A stretch of 13,549 nt of DNA from Mageeibacillus sp. UBA1257 (GTDB lineage Bacteria; Bacillota; Clostridia; UBA1212; UBA1257), in assembly GCA_002308775.1 (NCBI GenBank), contig DBVT01000023.1, positions 1 to 13,549 of the forward strand, written 5' to 3'. The number at the start of each line of letters is the position of its first letter. Position 1 is the stretch's first letter. The notes under the pieces were generated by a model. It was given only the letters and a program-made list of their open reading frames with translations. It searched no databases and was not told the origin of the DNA. The translations under genes and the position numbers were made by a program. Below, piece by piece: positions 1-7,229 of the stretch.

Positions 1-1217
1 TCGCCGAGGACGCGCAGCCGCTCGAGCGCGAAGAAGGGCTTGTAGGGCCGGATGGTCTTGCGGATGAGGATCTCGAAGCTGCCGTCGGCGCCCTCGTACT
101 GGTAGCCCTCGCGCTCCCGCTCCTTCAGGCGGCGCACGACCTCGTCGACGCCGGGGTCGTCGCGGTCTATGTCGGGCACGACGGCGCGGATGCGGTCGAT
201 GACGGCGCTCCGCCCCGCCTGCTCGCTCACGAGGAAGCGGCGCGTGTTGCCGACCGACTCGGGCGTGACGTGCTCGAAGGAGGCGGCGACCTTGCGGACG
301 CCGTCCATGTGCATGCCGCCCTTGTGCGCGAAGGCGCGGCGCCCGACATAGGGGAGCCCGCCCGGAAGCACGACGTTTGCAATCGCCGCGATGTGGCGGA
401 CGGAGGGCGTGAGGAGCGGCATGCGTTCCGGCGGGATGCAGTCGTAGCCGAGCTTGAGCTGCAGGTTGCCGAGGACTGTCGCGAGGTTCGCGTTGCCGCA
501 GCGCTCGCCGAATCCGTGAAGAGATACCTGAACGCAGGAGACCCCGAGCCTTGCCGCTTCGACCGTATTTGCATCTGCGACGCCCGAGTCGTTGTGGCAA
601 TGTATACCGAATTTTATATTCGGCAGAGCAGCGACAGTTTCAGTCACTGCTTCCGACAGTTCGTGCGGCAGAATTCCGCCGTTTGTGTCGCATAAAATAA
701 TATATTCGGCGCCGGCGGATGACGCGGCTTTAATGCACTCCAACGCATATGTTTTGTCCTTTTTAAAGCCGTCAAAGTAGTGTTCGGCATCAAAAAAGAC
801 GTGTTTTCCGCTGTTTTTGATGAATTTTACAGATTCGGTGATAACTTCCAAATTGCGTTCCGGAGTCGTTCTTAAAATATTTTCGACCTGGAAACGGGAC
901 GCTTTTCCGTATATGCAGACATATTCCGCGCGTGAACTCGCGAGGCTTATAAGTCCCTTGTCCTGCTCCGCAGAAGAATCCACTTTGCATGTCGCGCCGA
1001 ACGCGCACAGCTTTGCTCTTTTTAACTTCAGAGACTCGATCTTCTCAAAAAATTCCTCGTCCTTGGGGTTTGAATAGGGGCTTCCGCCTTCGATAAAATC
1101 AACGCCGAGATTGTCAAGGAGCTTTGCTATCCGCAGTTTGTCCGCCACGGTAAAAGACATTCCCGGGCTCTGCATCCCTTCTCTCAGAGTAACGTCGTAA
1201 ACGATCATGCTGTCCAT
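1..1217 (-). CDS. cimA: Citramalate synthase, 3' partial (runs off the left edge)
   Basis: Condenses pyruvate with acetyl-CoA to (R)-citramalate, the first step of the threonine-independent route to 2-oxobutyrate and isoleucine. About 405 residues are present; the family is usually a little over 500, so the C-terminal regulatory end is missing. Visible HMGL-like barrel motifs are YDVTLREG (residues 7-14), the DAEHYFDG segment typical of CimA (143-150), LCDTNGG (175-181), the metal-binding HCHND (206-210) and GERCGNANL (237-245), followed by AHKGG and the EGYQYEGADGSFE stretch that separates CimA from plain 2-isopropylmalate synthase. The usual LRDG aspartate is Glu13, as in homocitrate synthases. 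The ATG at 1217 lies 29 nt after the ilvN stop with only a weak ribosome site, so coupling to ilvN is likely. Base composition changes sharply inside the gene near 505-535 (see findings). Family call is firm; citramalate versus a related 2-oxoacid is inferred from motifs and operon context. Confidence 0.88.
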   Translation of the reverse strand, partial: MDSMIVYDVTLREGMQSPGMSFTVADKLRIAKLLDNLGVDFIEGGSPYSNPKDEEFFEKIESLKLKRAKLCAFGATCKVDSSAEQDKGLISLASSRAEYVCIYGKASRFQVENILRTTPERNLEVITESVKFIKNSGKHVFFDAEHYFDGFKKDKTYALECIKAASSAGAEYIILCDTNGGILPHELSEAVTETVAALPNIKFGIHCHNDSGVADANTVEAARLGVSCVQVSLHGFGERCGNANLATVLGNLQLKLGYDCIPPERMPLLTPSVRHIAAIANVVLPGGLPYVGRRAFAHKGGMHMDGVRKVAASFEHVTPESVGNTRRFLVSEQAGRSAVIDRIRAVVPDIDRDDPGVDEVVRRLKEREREGYQYEGADGSFEILIRKTIRPYKPFFALERLRVLG

Positions 1218-1246
1218 ATCAATCACTCGTTATTTGCTAAAAAATC

Positions 1247-1756
1247 TCACTCGTTTATATTGCTGCTTCCCCTGTCGAGCGCGACAAGTCCTGTTCTCGC
1301 AAGCTCGATGATCCCGTAATCCCTGATCATATCGAGCAGAGCCGTCGTTTTACCGTCTTCGCCTGTGACTTCAAGCGTAAGAGTCGTCGGCGTGAGATCG
1401 ATGACGCGCGCTCTGAAAATGTTTGCGATCTCGATTATCTCCGAGCGTTTTGCGGGCGGCGCGCTTACCTTGATCATAACGAGTTCACGCATGACCTTCG
1501 AGCTGTCTGAGAGGACTTTCACCTTGTGGACACATACGAGTTTTTCAAGCTGTGCGCATATCTGTTCAAGCATCCTCGAATCGCAGCGCACGATCAATGT
1601 GATCCTCGAAAGCGCGGGGTCTTCAGTGATGCCGACGGCCAGACTTTCGATATTGTACCCTCTTCTGCTGAAAAGGTTGGAAACTCTCGCGAGTACGCCC
1701 GTCGTATTGTCAACTACGACGGATATCGTTTTTTCAGTAAGGATCTTCTGTTCCAT
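1247..1756 (-). CDS. ilvN: Acetolactate synthase regulatory (small) subunit
   Basis: Regulatory subunit of acetohydroxyacid synthase; it binds the IlvB catalytic subunit, raises its activity and usually mediates valine feedback inhibition. At 169 residues it has the normal length. An N-terminal ACT domain (about residues 9-80) carries the family signature VLARVSNLFSRRGYNIESL (21-39), and the C-terminal domain (about 85-160) has RELVMIKV (90-97) and LEVTG (128-132). I chose the ATG at 1756 rather than the in-frame GTG at 1768: the GAGGGAG ribosome site, which overlaps the ilvB stop, sits directly against the GTG but about 11 nt before the ATG, and the family normally begins just before this point. 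The gene starts 16 nt after the ilvB stop and is the second gene of the ilvB-ilvN-cimA operon. Confidence 0.95.
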   Translation of the reverse strand: MEQKILTEKTISVVVDNTTGVLARVSNLFSRRGYNIESLAVGITEDPALSRITLIVRCDSRMLEQICAQLEKLVCVHKVKVLSDSSKVMRELVMIKVSAPPAKRSEIIEIANIFRARVIDLTPTTLTLEVTGEDGKTTALLDMIRDYGIIELARTGLVALDRGSSNINE

Positions 1757-1772
1757 GTTAAAAATCACTCCC

Positions 1773-3419
1773 TCATTTTACTCTGCAGTCTATGATGAAC
1801 GCGCCTTTGCAGTCGTCATTCGTATTGTTTTTCGCCTTTTCGAGGATCTCTTCAAGCTGCTTCACGCTTGTTGCCTTCGCGGCCGTGAGTCCGAATGCCT
1901 TTGCAAGTTTGGAATATGAGACCTCGTCTTTTCTGATCACCGTCTCGGAATATCTTCTGCCGAATCTCGATCTCTGGATGCTTTTTACCATTCCGAGGGC
2001 GCCGTTGTTCATGATCATTATCGTCAGAGGGATGCCGTATCGCTTCAGAGTCGCAAGCTCCTGCATCTCCATTCCGAAGCTGCCGTCGCCCGTTATCAGA
2101 AGTATCCTGCCTCCTGTCGCCTCATATGCGCCTATCGCCGCGCCCATACCGAAACCCATCGTTCCGAGCCCTCCGCTCGTGATGAAACTTCCGTGTTTTT
2201 CGAACCCGTAAAATGCAGCCGTCATCGTCTGGTGCAGTCCGACGTCTGTCACGACAGTGTCGAATCCTCCCGTTTTGGCGACCGTTTTTACAGCCTCTTC
2301 CATCGTCATTTTGGAATTGCTTCCGTTTTTGCCTGTAAAATGCCTCTCAGAGCCGTTGTGAGCCTCTTCCTGCCATTTTAGCGTCTCGGCCGAAACTTTA
2401 TGGGTATCTTTTTCAAGTCGTCTGTTTAAGGCGTTTAAAACGTTTCCCGCGTCTCCCACTATATATTCAGTTGCCGGAACGTTTTTGTTTATTTCGGCTC
2501 TGTCTCTGTCTATGTGGATCATCGTTTTTCCTTTGAGGAGCTTCTCGGTGAATTCTGTTTTGTTGCTGAATCTCGTGCCTACAGCGATCACTACGTCGCT
2601 CTCTTCGACTGCTTTCTTCAGCGCGTCCCCCGCGTACATCCCGGCGTTTCCGACATACTGTTTATGGCTGGACGGGAATTCTCCGAGCGCCATCATCGTG
2701 CAGCTGACAAGCCCTCCCGTGAGTTCGGCAAATTTCAAAAGCTCCTTCGAGGCGTCGGATATTCTGACTCCTCCGCCCGCGAGTATGAGAGGTCTCTTCG
2801 CGTTTTCGATAAGTCTTACGGTGTTTTGAATAACTGTTTCGTCTATTGACCGTGCTTCACAGGCGTTTTTGCCTGAGGATCTTTTTGGCAGCTGTTCCTT
2901 TTCGAACTCCCACTGCCCCTCGAGTATATCCTTCGGAATATCGACAAGCACCGGCCCTTTTCTTCCTTCTTCCGCTATCGTAAAAGCTTTTCTCAGTTCT
3001 CCCGCGAGCTCATTGCCGTCCTTTACCATCACATTGTATTTTGTGATCGGTATGGTTATTCCCGTTATATCCACTTCCTGGAAGCTGTCGGTGCCTATCT
3101 GCAGAAGCGGCACGTTGCCCGTTATAAACACGACGGGCGTGGAATCCATAAACGCAGTCGCGATACCCGTAACAAGATTCGTGGCTCCGGGACCGGATGT
3201 CGAAATGCAGACTGAGGCCTTCCCCGTCATCCTCGCATATCCGTCAGCCGCGTGAGCCGCTCCCTGTTCGTGAGCCGTCCTTATATGCCTGATCTCTCCC
3301 CTTTTTTTGTACAGCGCGTCATAAAGAGCAGCAACCGTCCCACCCGGATATCCGAAAACGGTCCCAACGTTTTTCTCTTTTAAAATTTCAACAACTATAT
3401 CAGCTCCGCGAATTTTCAT
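1773..3419 (-). CDS. ilvB: Acetolactate synthase catalytic (large) subunit
   Basis: ThDP- and FAD-dependent enzyme that joins two pyruvates to 2-acetolactate, or pyruvate plus 2-oxobutyrate to 2-aceto-2-hydroxybutyrate: the first common step of valine, leucine and isoleucine synthesis. At 548 residues it is close to the family norm. The ThDP-activating glutamate is Glu51 in HEQGAAHAADGYAR, the FAD-domain GTRF lies at 281-284, and the ThDP/Mg motif runs from GDGSF (444-448) to NN (471-472). The start at 3419 is fixed by AGGAGG six bases upstream and by a promoter that overlaps the longer in-frame candidate. The LGMVxQW tryptophan conserved in biosynthetic enzymes is replaced by Ile481 (LGMVKSI), which may change substrate preference. 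The adjacent ilvN argues for a biosynthetic rather than a catabolic acetolactate synthase. Confidence 0.94.
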   Translation of the reverse strand: MKIRGADIVVEILKEKNVGTVFGYPGGTVAALYDALYKKRGEIRHIRTAHEQGAAHAADGYARMTGKASVCISTSGPGATNLVTGIATAFMDSTPVVFITGNVPLLQIGTDSFQEVDITGITIPITKYNVMVKDGNELAGELRKAFTIAEEGRKGPVLVDIPKDILEGQWEFEKEQLPKRSSGKNACEARSIDETVIQNTVRLIENAKRPLILAGGGVRISDASKELLKFAELTGGLVSCTMMALGEFPSSHKQYVGNAGMYAGDALKKAVEESDVVIAVGTRFSNKTEFTEKLLKGKTMIHIDRDRAEINKNVPATEYIVGDAGNVLNALNRRLEKDTHKVSAETLKWQEEAHNGSERHFTGKNGSNSKMTMEEAVKTVAKTGGFDTVVTDVGLHQTMTAAFYGFEKHGSFITSGGLGTMGFGMGAAIGAYEATGGRILLITGDGSFGMEMQELATLKRYGIPLTIMIMNNGALGMVKSIQRSRFGRRYSETVIRKDEVSYSKLAKAFGLTAAKATSVKQLEEILEKAKNNTNDDCKGAFIIDCRVK

Positions 3420-3425
3420 GCCGCG

Positions 3426-3431
3426 CCTCCT
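3426..3431 (-). promoter_or_regulatory. Ribosome binding site of ilvB
   Basis: The minus strand reads AGGAGG, a full anti-16S match, with a 6-nt spacer to the ATG at 3419. It decides the ilvB start. Confidence 0.9.
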
Positions 3432-3443
3432 GTTATCGGGACT

Positions 3444-3472
3444 ATTGTAGCATAGATGATGTTTTTTGTCCA
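3444..3472 (-). promoter_or_regulatory. Sigma-A/sigma-70 type promoter of ilvB-ilvN-cimA
   Basis: On the minus strand, -35 TGGACA (3467-3472, 5 of 6 consensus) and -10 TACAAT (3444-3449, 5 of 6) are separated by exactly 17 bp. A TG one base before the -10 gives an extended -10 element. Predicted transcription starts near 3437, only about 18 nt before the ilvB ATG, so there is no room for a T-box or peptide attenuator. The promoter starts immediately after the gpmI terminator. Confidence 0.85.
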
Positions 3473-3476
3473 TGAG

Positions 3477-3516
3477 AAAACATGGCCGCGAGGTCCCGTT
3501 TGAACCTCGCGGCCAT
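3477..3516 (-). terminator. Intrinsic terminator after gpmI
   Basis: A perfect 13-bp GC-rich stem (arms 3504-3516 and 3482-3494) encloses a 9-nt loop and is followed on the minus strand by GTTTTCT. It lies about 65 nt past the gpmI stop and just upstream of the ilvB promoter, so it separates the two units. The T tract is short, which is partly offset by the very stable stem. Confidence 0.8.
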
Positions 3517-3581
3517 TATTATACGGATCGTATGCTCGCAAAATGCAGATCGGCAATTTACATTTTACCTTTTTCGACAGA

Positions 3582-5210
3582 TCATTTCAGCATGCTCTCG
3601 TCCCAGTTGCTCAGTTTTTTGATCCCCATGAGGTCCGCGACAGTCGCAGCGATGTTGGAAAGCCCGAATCTGAGCTTGCCGTCTTCCGTTCTGAAGTCTC
3701 TTACTTCGTACTTGGACGCGTGTTCCGTGTTGTCGTAAAAGATGCACGGGACGGGGTTTAAAGTGTGTGAGGTCTTCGCCTTCGGGCGGCCGTTCGCGTC
3801 ATATGAGACCTTGCCTTTTTTGATCTCGAACATTTCGTCGGCGTTGCCGTGGTCAGCAGTGATCATTGCCATTCCGCCGAGTTTGTCGATGACCGGAAGG
3901 AGCCTTGAGAGGCACAGATCGACTGTACTGACTGCGATTATGGCGGCCTGCAGATTGCCTGTGTGACCTACCATATCTCCGTTCGCGAAATTGACTCTCG
4001 CGTAGTCGTATTTGCCCGTCATGAGCTCTCTTATCATCGCGTCGGTGACTTCCGCGGCTTTCATCCACGGTCTCTGTTCAAAAGGAACGATGTCTGATTT
4101 TACTTCGATATATGTCTCGAGTTTATCGTCGAATTTGCCGCTCTTATTGCCGTTCCAGAAGTATGTGACATGTCCGAATTTTTGAGTTTCGGAGATCGCG
4201 AGCTGACAGAGTCCCTTCTTCGCGAAATATTCTCCCATCGTATTTTTGATCGACGGAGGCGCTACGAGATATCTCGAAGGAATGTGAAGGTCACCGTCGT
4301 ATTCGAGCATTCCGGCATAGCAGACCTTCGGGAAAACTTTTCTTTCGAATTTTCCGAGGTCCTCATTTTCGAACGCTTTGCTGATCTCGATCGCCCTGTC
4401 TCCTCTGAAGTTGAAATATATAACGCTGTCTCCGTCCTGTATTTTACCTACGGGGCCGTTCTCATCGGCGATAACGAACGCGGGCAGATCCTGATCTATT
4501 GCGCCTGTCTCTTCCCTGTAAGTTTTTATCGCCTCTTCCGCACTCTTAAAATATCTTCCGTCTCCTTCGACGTGAGTCTTCCAGCCTCTTTCGACCATAC
4601 TCCAGTCGGCTTCGTATCTGTCCATCGTTATATTCATTCTGCCGCCGCCGCTGGCGATCTTTACGTCGAAACCGTTGTCTCTGAGTTCATTGAGGAACGC
4701 CTCGAACGGGAGCACGTAATCAAGAGCGGATGTCTCTCCTACGTCTCTGCCGTCAAGTAAAATGTGGACTCTGACTCTTTTCACGCCTTCTGCTTTGGCT
4801 TCTCTTACCATAGCTTTAAGGTGATTTATGTGCGAATGAACGTTTCCGTCCGAGAACAGTCCGAGGAAGTGGAGAGTGCTGTTGTTTGCTTTTACGTTGC
4901 CTACGATCTCCTGCCATGCTTTGCCTTTGTACATATCGCCGCTTTCGATCGACTCGTTGACGAGCTTGGCGCCCTGGCTGTAAACGGCGCCTGCGCCTAT
5001 CGCGTTGTGACCCACTTCGGAGTTGCCCATATCGTCGTCAGTGGGAAGTCCGACTGCCGTTCCGTGAGCTTTCAGCTGTACTGTGGGATACTGTTTCATC
5101 AGCCTGTCCAAAAGCGGCGTGCAGGCCTGCGCGACGGCATTTCCTTCTATGCAGGGGCTTATTCCCACGCCGTCCATAACTATAGTAACTACCGGTCCTT
5201 TGTAATTCAT
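3582..5210 (-). CDS. gpmI: 2,3-bisphosphoglycerate-independent phosphoglycerate mutase
   Basis: Interconverts 3- and 2-phosphoglycerate in glycolysis/gluconeogenesis through a phosphoserine and two metal ions, in the cytoplasm. The 542 residues belong to the alkaline-phosphatase superfamily. Visible features are the metal site Asp13 in VMDGVG, the catalytic Ser64 in MGNSEVGHN (61-69), DGNVHSH (121-127), DGRD (153-156), NGDMVGHTG (410-418) with Asp412 and His416, ADHGNADEM (452-460) with Asp453 and His454, and SHT (481-483). The motif continues as GHNAIGAGAVYSQGAKLV and the protein is longer than the roughly 510-residue form common in Bacillus and E. coli; both resemble the plant/trypanosomatid-like subtype. 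The ATG at 5210 has AAAGGA 7 nt upstream; a longer in-frame start at 5312 would lie in the rnj terminator. The gene sits between terminators with its own -10 box and appears monocistronic. Confidence 0.95.
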   Translation of the reverse strand: MNYKGPVVTIVMDGVGISPCIEGNAVAQACTPLLDRLMKQYPTVQLKAHGTAVGLPTDDDMGNSEVGHNAIGAGAVYSQGAKLVNESIESGDMYKGKAWQEIVGNVKANNSTLHFLGLFSDGNVHSHINHLKAMVREAKAEGVKRVRVHILLDGRDVGETSALDYVLPFEAFLNELRDNGFDVKIASGGGRMNITMDRYEADWSMVERGWKTHVEGDGRYFKSAEEAIKTYREETGAIDQDLPAFVIADENGPVGKIQDGDSVIYFNFRGDRAIEISKAFENEDLGKFERKVFPKVCYAGMLEYDGDLHIPSRYLVAPPSIKNTMGEYFAKKGLCQLAISETQKFGHVTYFWNGNKSGKFDDKLETYIEVKSDIVPFEQRPWMKAAEVTDAMIRELMTGKYDYARVNFANGDMVGHTGNLQAAIIAVSTVDLCLSRLLPVIDKLGGMAMITADHGNADEMFEIKKGKVSYDANGRPKAKTSHTLNPVPCIFYDNTEHASKYEVRDFRTEDGKLRFGLSNIAATVADLMGIKKLSNWDESMLK

Positions 5211-5280
5211 AATATCATCCTTTCCGGAACACGTCTCTTCATTCGGGAAGGCAGTTAGCCGCCCGTAACGTGTATTGATT

Positions 5281-5286
5281 ATTATA
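5281..5286 (-). promoter_or_regulatory. Probable -10 box of gpmI
   Basis: An exact TATAAT on the minus strand lies 70 nt before the gpmI ATG and directly after the rnj terminator. At 17-bp spacing the -35 position reads TCGCTT, a poor match inside the terminator stem and T tract, so the promoter is either weak or activator dependent. The rnj terminator makes a separate start for gpmI plausible. Confidence 0.5.
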
Positions 5287-5299
5287 CGCCTTTGAAAGG

Positions 5300-5330
5300 A
5301 AAAAAGCGACATTCTGATGTGAAATGCCGC
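5300..5330 (-). terminator. Intrinsic terminator after rnj
   Basis: On the minus strand an 8-bp stem (GCGGCATT pairing AATGTCGC, including one G-U pair; arms 5323-5330 and 5306-5313) has a 9-nt loop and is followed at once by six T residues (5300-5305). It lies about 55 nt past the rnj stop. Confidence 0.8.
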
Positions 5331-5384
5331 ATAAAATGTGTGTCAGCTGTTACAGAACATATTCGGAAGCACCTGCTGATGAAG

Positions 5385-7064
5385 TTATTCCTGTTCTTTT
5401 CCCTCTTCCAGTATGATCGGAAGTATTATCGGATTTCTCCTCGTAGTCTCGAAAATATACTGGTGAACAGCGTCTTTTATCAGATTCTTCTTCGTGTTCC
5501 AGTCCCCGAGTCTCAAAGCGTCGTCCTTCTGGTTGAACAGGTCGACAGATATGTTTCTGATCTTTTCGACTATGTCTCCGGCTTCCGCGAGGTACATGAA
5601 TCCTCTCGATGCGATCTCCGGTCCCGCGACTATCTTCTTCGTTACGGGATCGACCGCAAAGGCGATCGTCATGACGCCGTCTGTCGACATATGTCTTCTG
5701 TCTCTTAAAACGATCGTTCCGACGTCTCCTATCCCCAGTCCGTCTACCAGCACATTGCCCGCAGTTACCGTATCTTCTGCTATTACTTCGTCGTCCTTGA
5801 ACTCTATGACGGCTCCGTTTTCACCTATGAAAATATTCTCTTCGGGGATGCCCATTTTAAGCGCGATATTCTTGTGGAAGATCAGATGTCTGAATTCGCC
5901 GTGTACCGGGAAGAAAAACTGAGGCTTCGTGACTGTCATTATCAGTTTGAGTTCTTCCTCACAGGCGTGTCCCGAGACGTGAACATCCGCAAGAGCTTTA
6001 TATATTACATTAGCTCCCCTTCTGAACAACTCGTCGATCATTTTTGCGATCGGCTTTTCATTGCCGGGGATCGGACTTGCCGAAATTATTACCGTATCTC
6101 CGGGTAAAATGTCGACCTGCTTGTGCATCGAAATGGCCATCCTGGTGAGTGCCGACATGGGCTCTCCCTGGCTTCCCGTCGTGATGATAACTATCTGCTC
6201 AGGCGGATAATTGTTCATATCCTCTATGTCGATCAGCACATCGTCCGTGTTTTTCATATAACCCGTTTCGACAGCGCATTCTATGACATTCACCATGCTT
6301 CTGCCGCAAACGACGCATTTCCTTCCGAATTTGCTTGCGATATCGATTATCTGCTGAACTCTGTGAACGTTTGACGAGAACGTGGCAACAATGATACGTC
6401 CGTGCGTCCTCGCGAAGATCGTTTCGAACGTCTGTCCGACAGTGCTCTCCGACATCGTAAAACCTTTTCTCTCGGCATTCGTACTGTCAGACATCAGCAT
6501 CAGGACTCCGCTCTCTCCGAGCTCCGCAAGCCTCATCAGGTCTATCGGCGCTCCGTCTATCGGAGTGTAGTCAACTTTGAAGTCTCCGGTGTGAACTATA
6601 AGTCCTGCGGGAGTCGTTATCGCGAATGCGACAGCGTCAGCGATACTGTGGTTCGTCCTGATAAATTCGACTGCGAAATCGCCGATCAGGACCACTTCTC
6701 CCTGTTTTACTATCTGAAGATCTGCCGTTCTGTCCTGTCCTGTTTCCTCGAGTTTTTTCTGTATCAGAGCTATCGTGAATCTCGTTCCGTAGATAGGCAC
6801 GTTCAGCTCTCTCAGCAGGTAAGGAAGACCTCCTATGTGGTCCTCGTGTCCGTGCGTGATGAATATCGCTCTGACCTTGTCTTTATTTTCCGTCAGATAT
6901 GTAAAATCAGGTATGACCGCGTCTATTCCGAGCATCGCGTCCTCGGGAAACGCAACGCCGCAGTCTACTATAATGATATCGTTGTCAGACTCAAAGACTG
7001 TTATATTTTTGCCGATCTCTCCGAGTCCTCCGAGCGGTATCACCTTTAAATGATTATTTGCCAT
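5385..7064 (-). CDS. rnj: Ribonuclease J (metallo-beta-lactamase / beta-CASP RNase)
   Basis: Zinc-dependent 5'-3' exonuclease and endonuclease acting in mRNA decay and rRNA maturation in organisms of the Bacillus/Clostridium type. The 559 residues match the normal RNase J length. The N-terminal beta-lactamase fold shows LGGLGEIGKN (11-20) and the metal-binding HGHEDH (71-76). Further along are HTGDFK, the RNase J-typical SDSTNAERKGFT, the beta-CASP stretch with GSQGEPMSAL, and PVHGEFRHL with a late metal-ligand histidine. The C-terminal domain ends in a charged tail. The ATG at 7064 has GGTGA 5 nt upstream. Only one copy is visible, so J1 versus J2 cannot be assigned. It has its own promoter and terminator; a short upstream ORF overlaps its first codons. 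Confidence 0.95.
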   Translation of the reverse strand: MANNHLKVIPLGGLGEIGKNITVFESDNDIIIVDCGVAFPEDAMLGIDAVIPDFTYLTENKDKVRAIFITHGHEDHIGGLPYLLRELNVPIYGTRFTIALIQKKLEETGQDRTADLQIVKQGEVVLIGDFAVEFIRTNHSIADAVAFAITTPAGLIVHTGDFKVDYTPIDGAPIDLMRLAELGESGVLMLMSDSTNAERKGFTMSESTVGQTFETIFARTHGRIIVATFSSNVHRVQQIIDIASKFGRKCVVCGRSMVNVIECAVETGYMKNTDDVLIDIEDMNNYPPEQIVIITTGSQGEPMSALTRMAISMHKQVDILPGDTVIISASPIPGNEKPIAKMIDELFRRGANVIYKALADVHVSGHACEEELKLIMTVTKPQFFFPVHGEFRHLIFHKNIALKMGIPEENIFIGENGAVIEFKDDEVIAEDTVTAGNVLVDGLGIGDVGTIVLRDRRHMSTDGVMTIAFAVDPVTKKIVAGPEIASRGFMYLAEAGDIVEKIRNISVDLFNQKDDALRLGDWNTKKNLIKDAVHQYIFETTRRNPIILPIILEEGKEQE

Positions 7065-7203
7065 CTATTTCACCAATCTTTCTGTTGATATATCGCCTTG
7101 ATCTATTCAAACATCTTTTTCTTGCAGGCAAAAAAATGCCCAATGCGCATAGATTTATTGCGTCGTGCCGTGCGGTTTCTTTCGCCGCCGAGAAAAAATT
7201 CAT
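7054..7203 (-). CDS. Possible 49-codon upstream ORF overlapping the rnj start
   Basis: An ATG at 7203, just after GGAAGGTGA, opens a frame of 49 codons ending in TAA at 7054-7056, inside the third and fourth codons of rnj. The 11-nt overlap would allow translational coupling or competition with rnj initiation, and the rnj ribosome site lies inside it. The predicted peptide starts MNFFSAAKE and has an arginine/lysine-rich second half (LPARKRCLNRSRRYINRK). No homologue is recognised. It may be a chance frame in a leader; the suitably placed ribosome site and the overlap are the only support. Confidence 0.25.
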   Translation of the reverse strand: MNFFSAAKETARHDAINLCALGIFLPARKRCLNRSRRYINRKIGEIDGK

Positions 7204-7209
7204 TCACCT

Positions 7210-7228
7210 TCCGAATTTCATCTTCGGA
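7210..7228 (-). other. Small hairpin at the predicted 5' end of the rnj transcript
   Basis: Six-bp arms TCCGAA / TTCGGA (7223-7228 and 7210-7215) flank a 7-nt loop. It lies at or next to the predicted transcription start and pairs part of the GGAAGG preceding the upstream ORF, so it could limit access to that site or protect the 5' end. It is short and could be chance. Confidence 0.35.
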
Positions 7229-7229
7229 T

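Noticed and set aside
480..540. Possible frameshift or gene fusion at the cimA composition break
   Set aside because: Translation stays in one frame across the break and conserved residues align on both sides, so the gene is not broken; only its composition changes.
1757..1768. GTG start for ilvN at 1768
   Set aside because: The ribosome site GAGGGAG would abut the start codon; the ATG at 1756 fits the family N-terminus.
3420..3473. Longer ilvB start at 3473 adding 18 residues
   Set aside because: The extra codons contain the -35, -10 and AGGAGG of the ilvB promoter region and do not resemble IlvB N-termini; the ATG at 3419 has a perfect ribosome site.
3518..3523. TATAAT on the minus strand just before the gpmI terminator hairpin
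   Set aside because: There is no -35 match at 16-18 bp and transcription would start inside the hairpin itself; treated as chance.
3420..3581. T-box, riboswitch or leader peptide before ilvB
   Set aside because: The space between the predicted transcription start and the ATG is about 18 nt; the only strong fold in the region is the upstream terminator.
4170..4760. Long open frame on the plus strand, antisense to gpmI
   Set aside because: It lies entirely opposite a well-conserved gene, has no family resemblance and no convincing ribosome site; the same applies to the other plus-strand frames such as 1365-1919, 6402-7049 and 9400-10095.
5211..5312. Longer gpmI start at 5312 adding 34 residues
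   Set aside because: The extension runs back into the rnj terminator and covers the TATAAT box; the family starts just before the VTIVMDGVG motif, and the ATG at 5210 has AAAGGA at good spacing.
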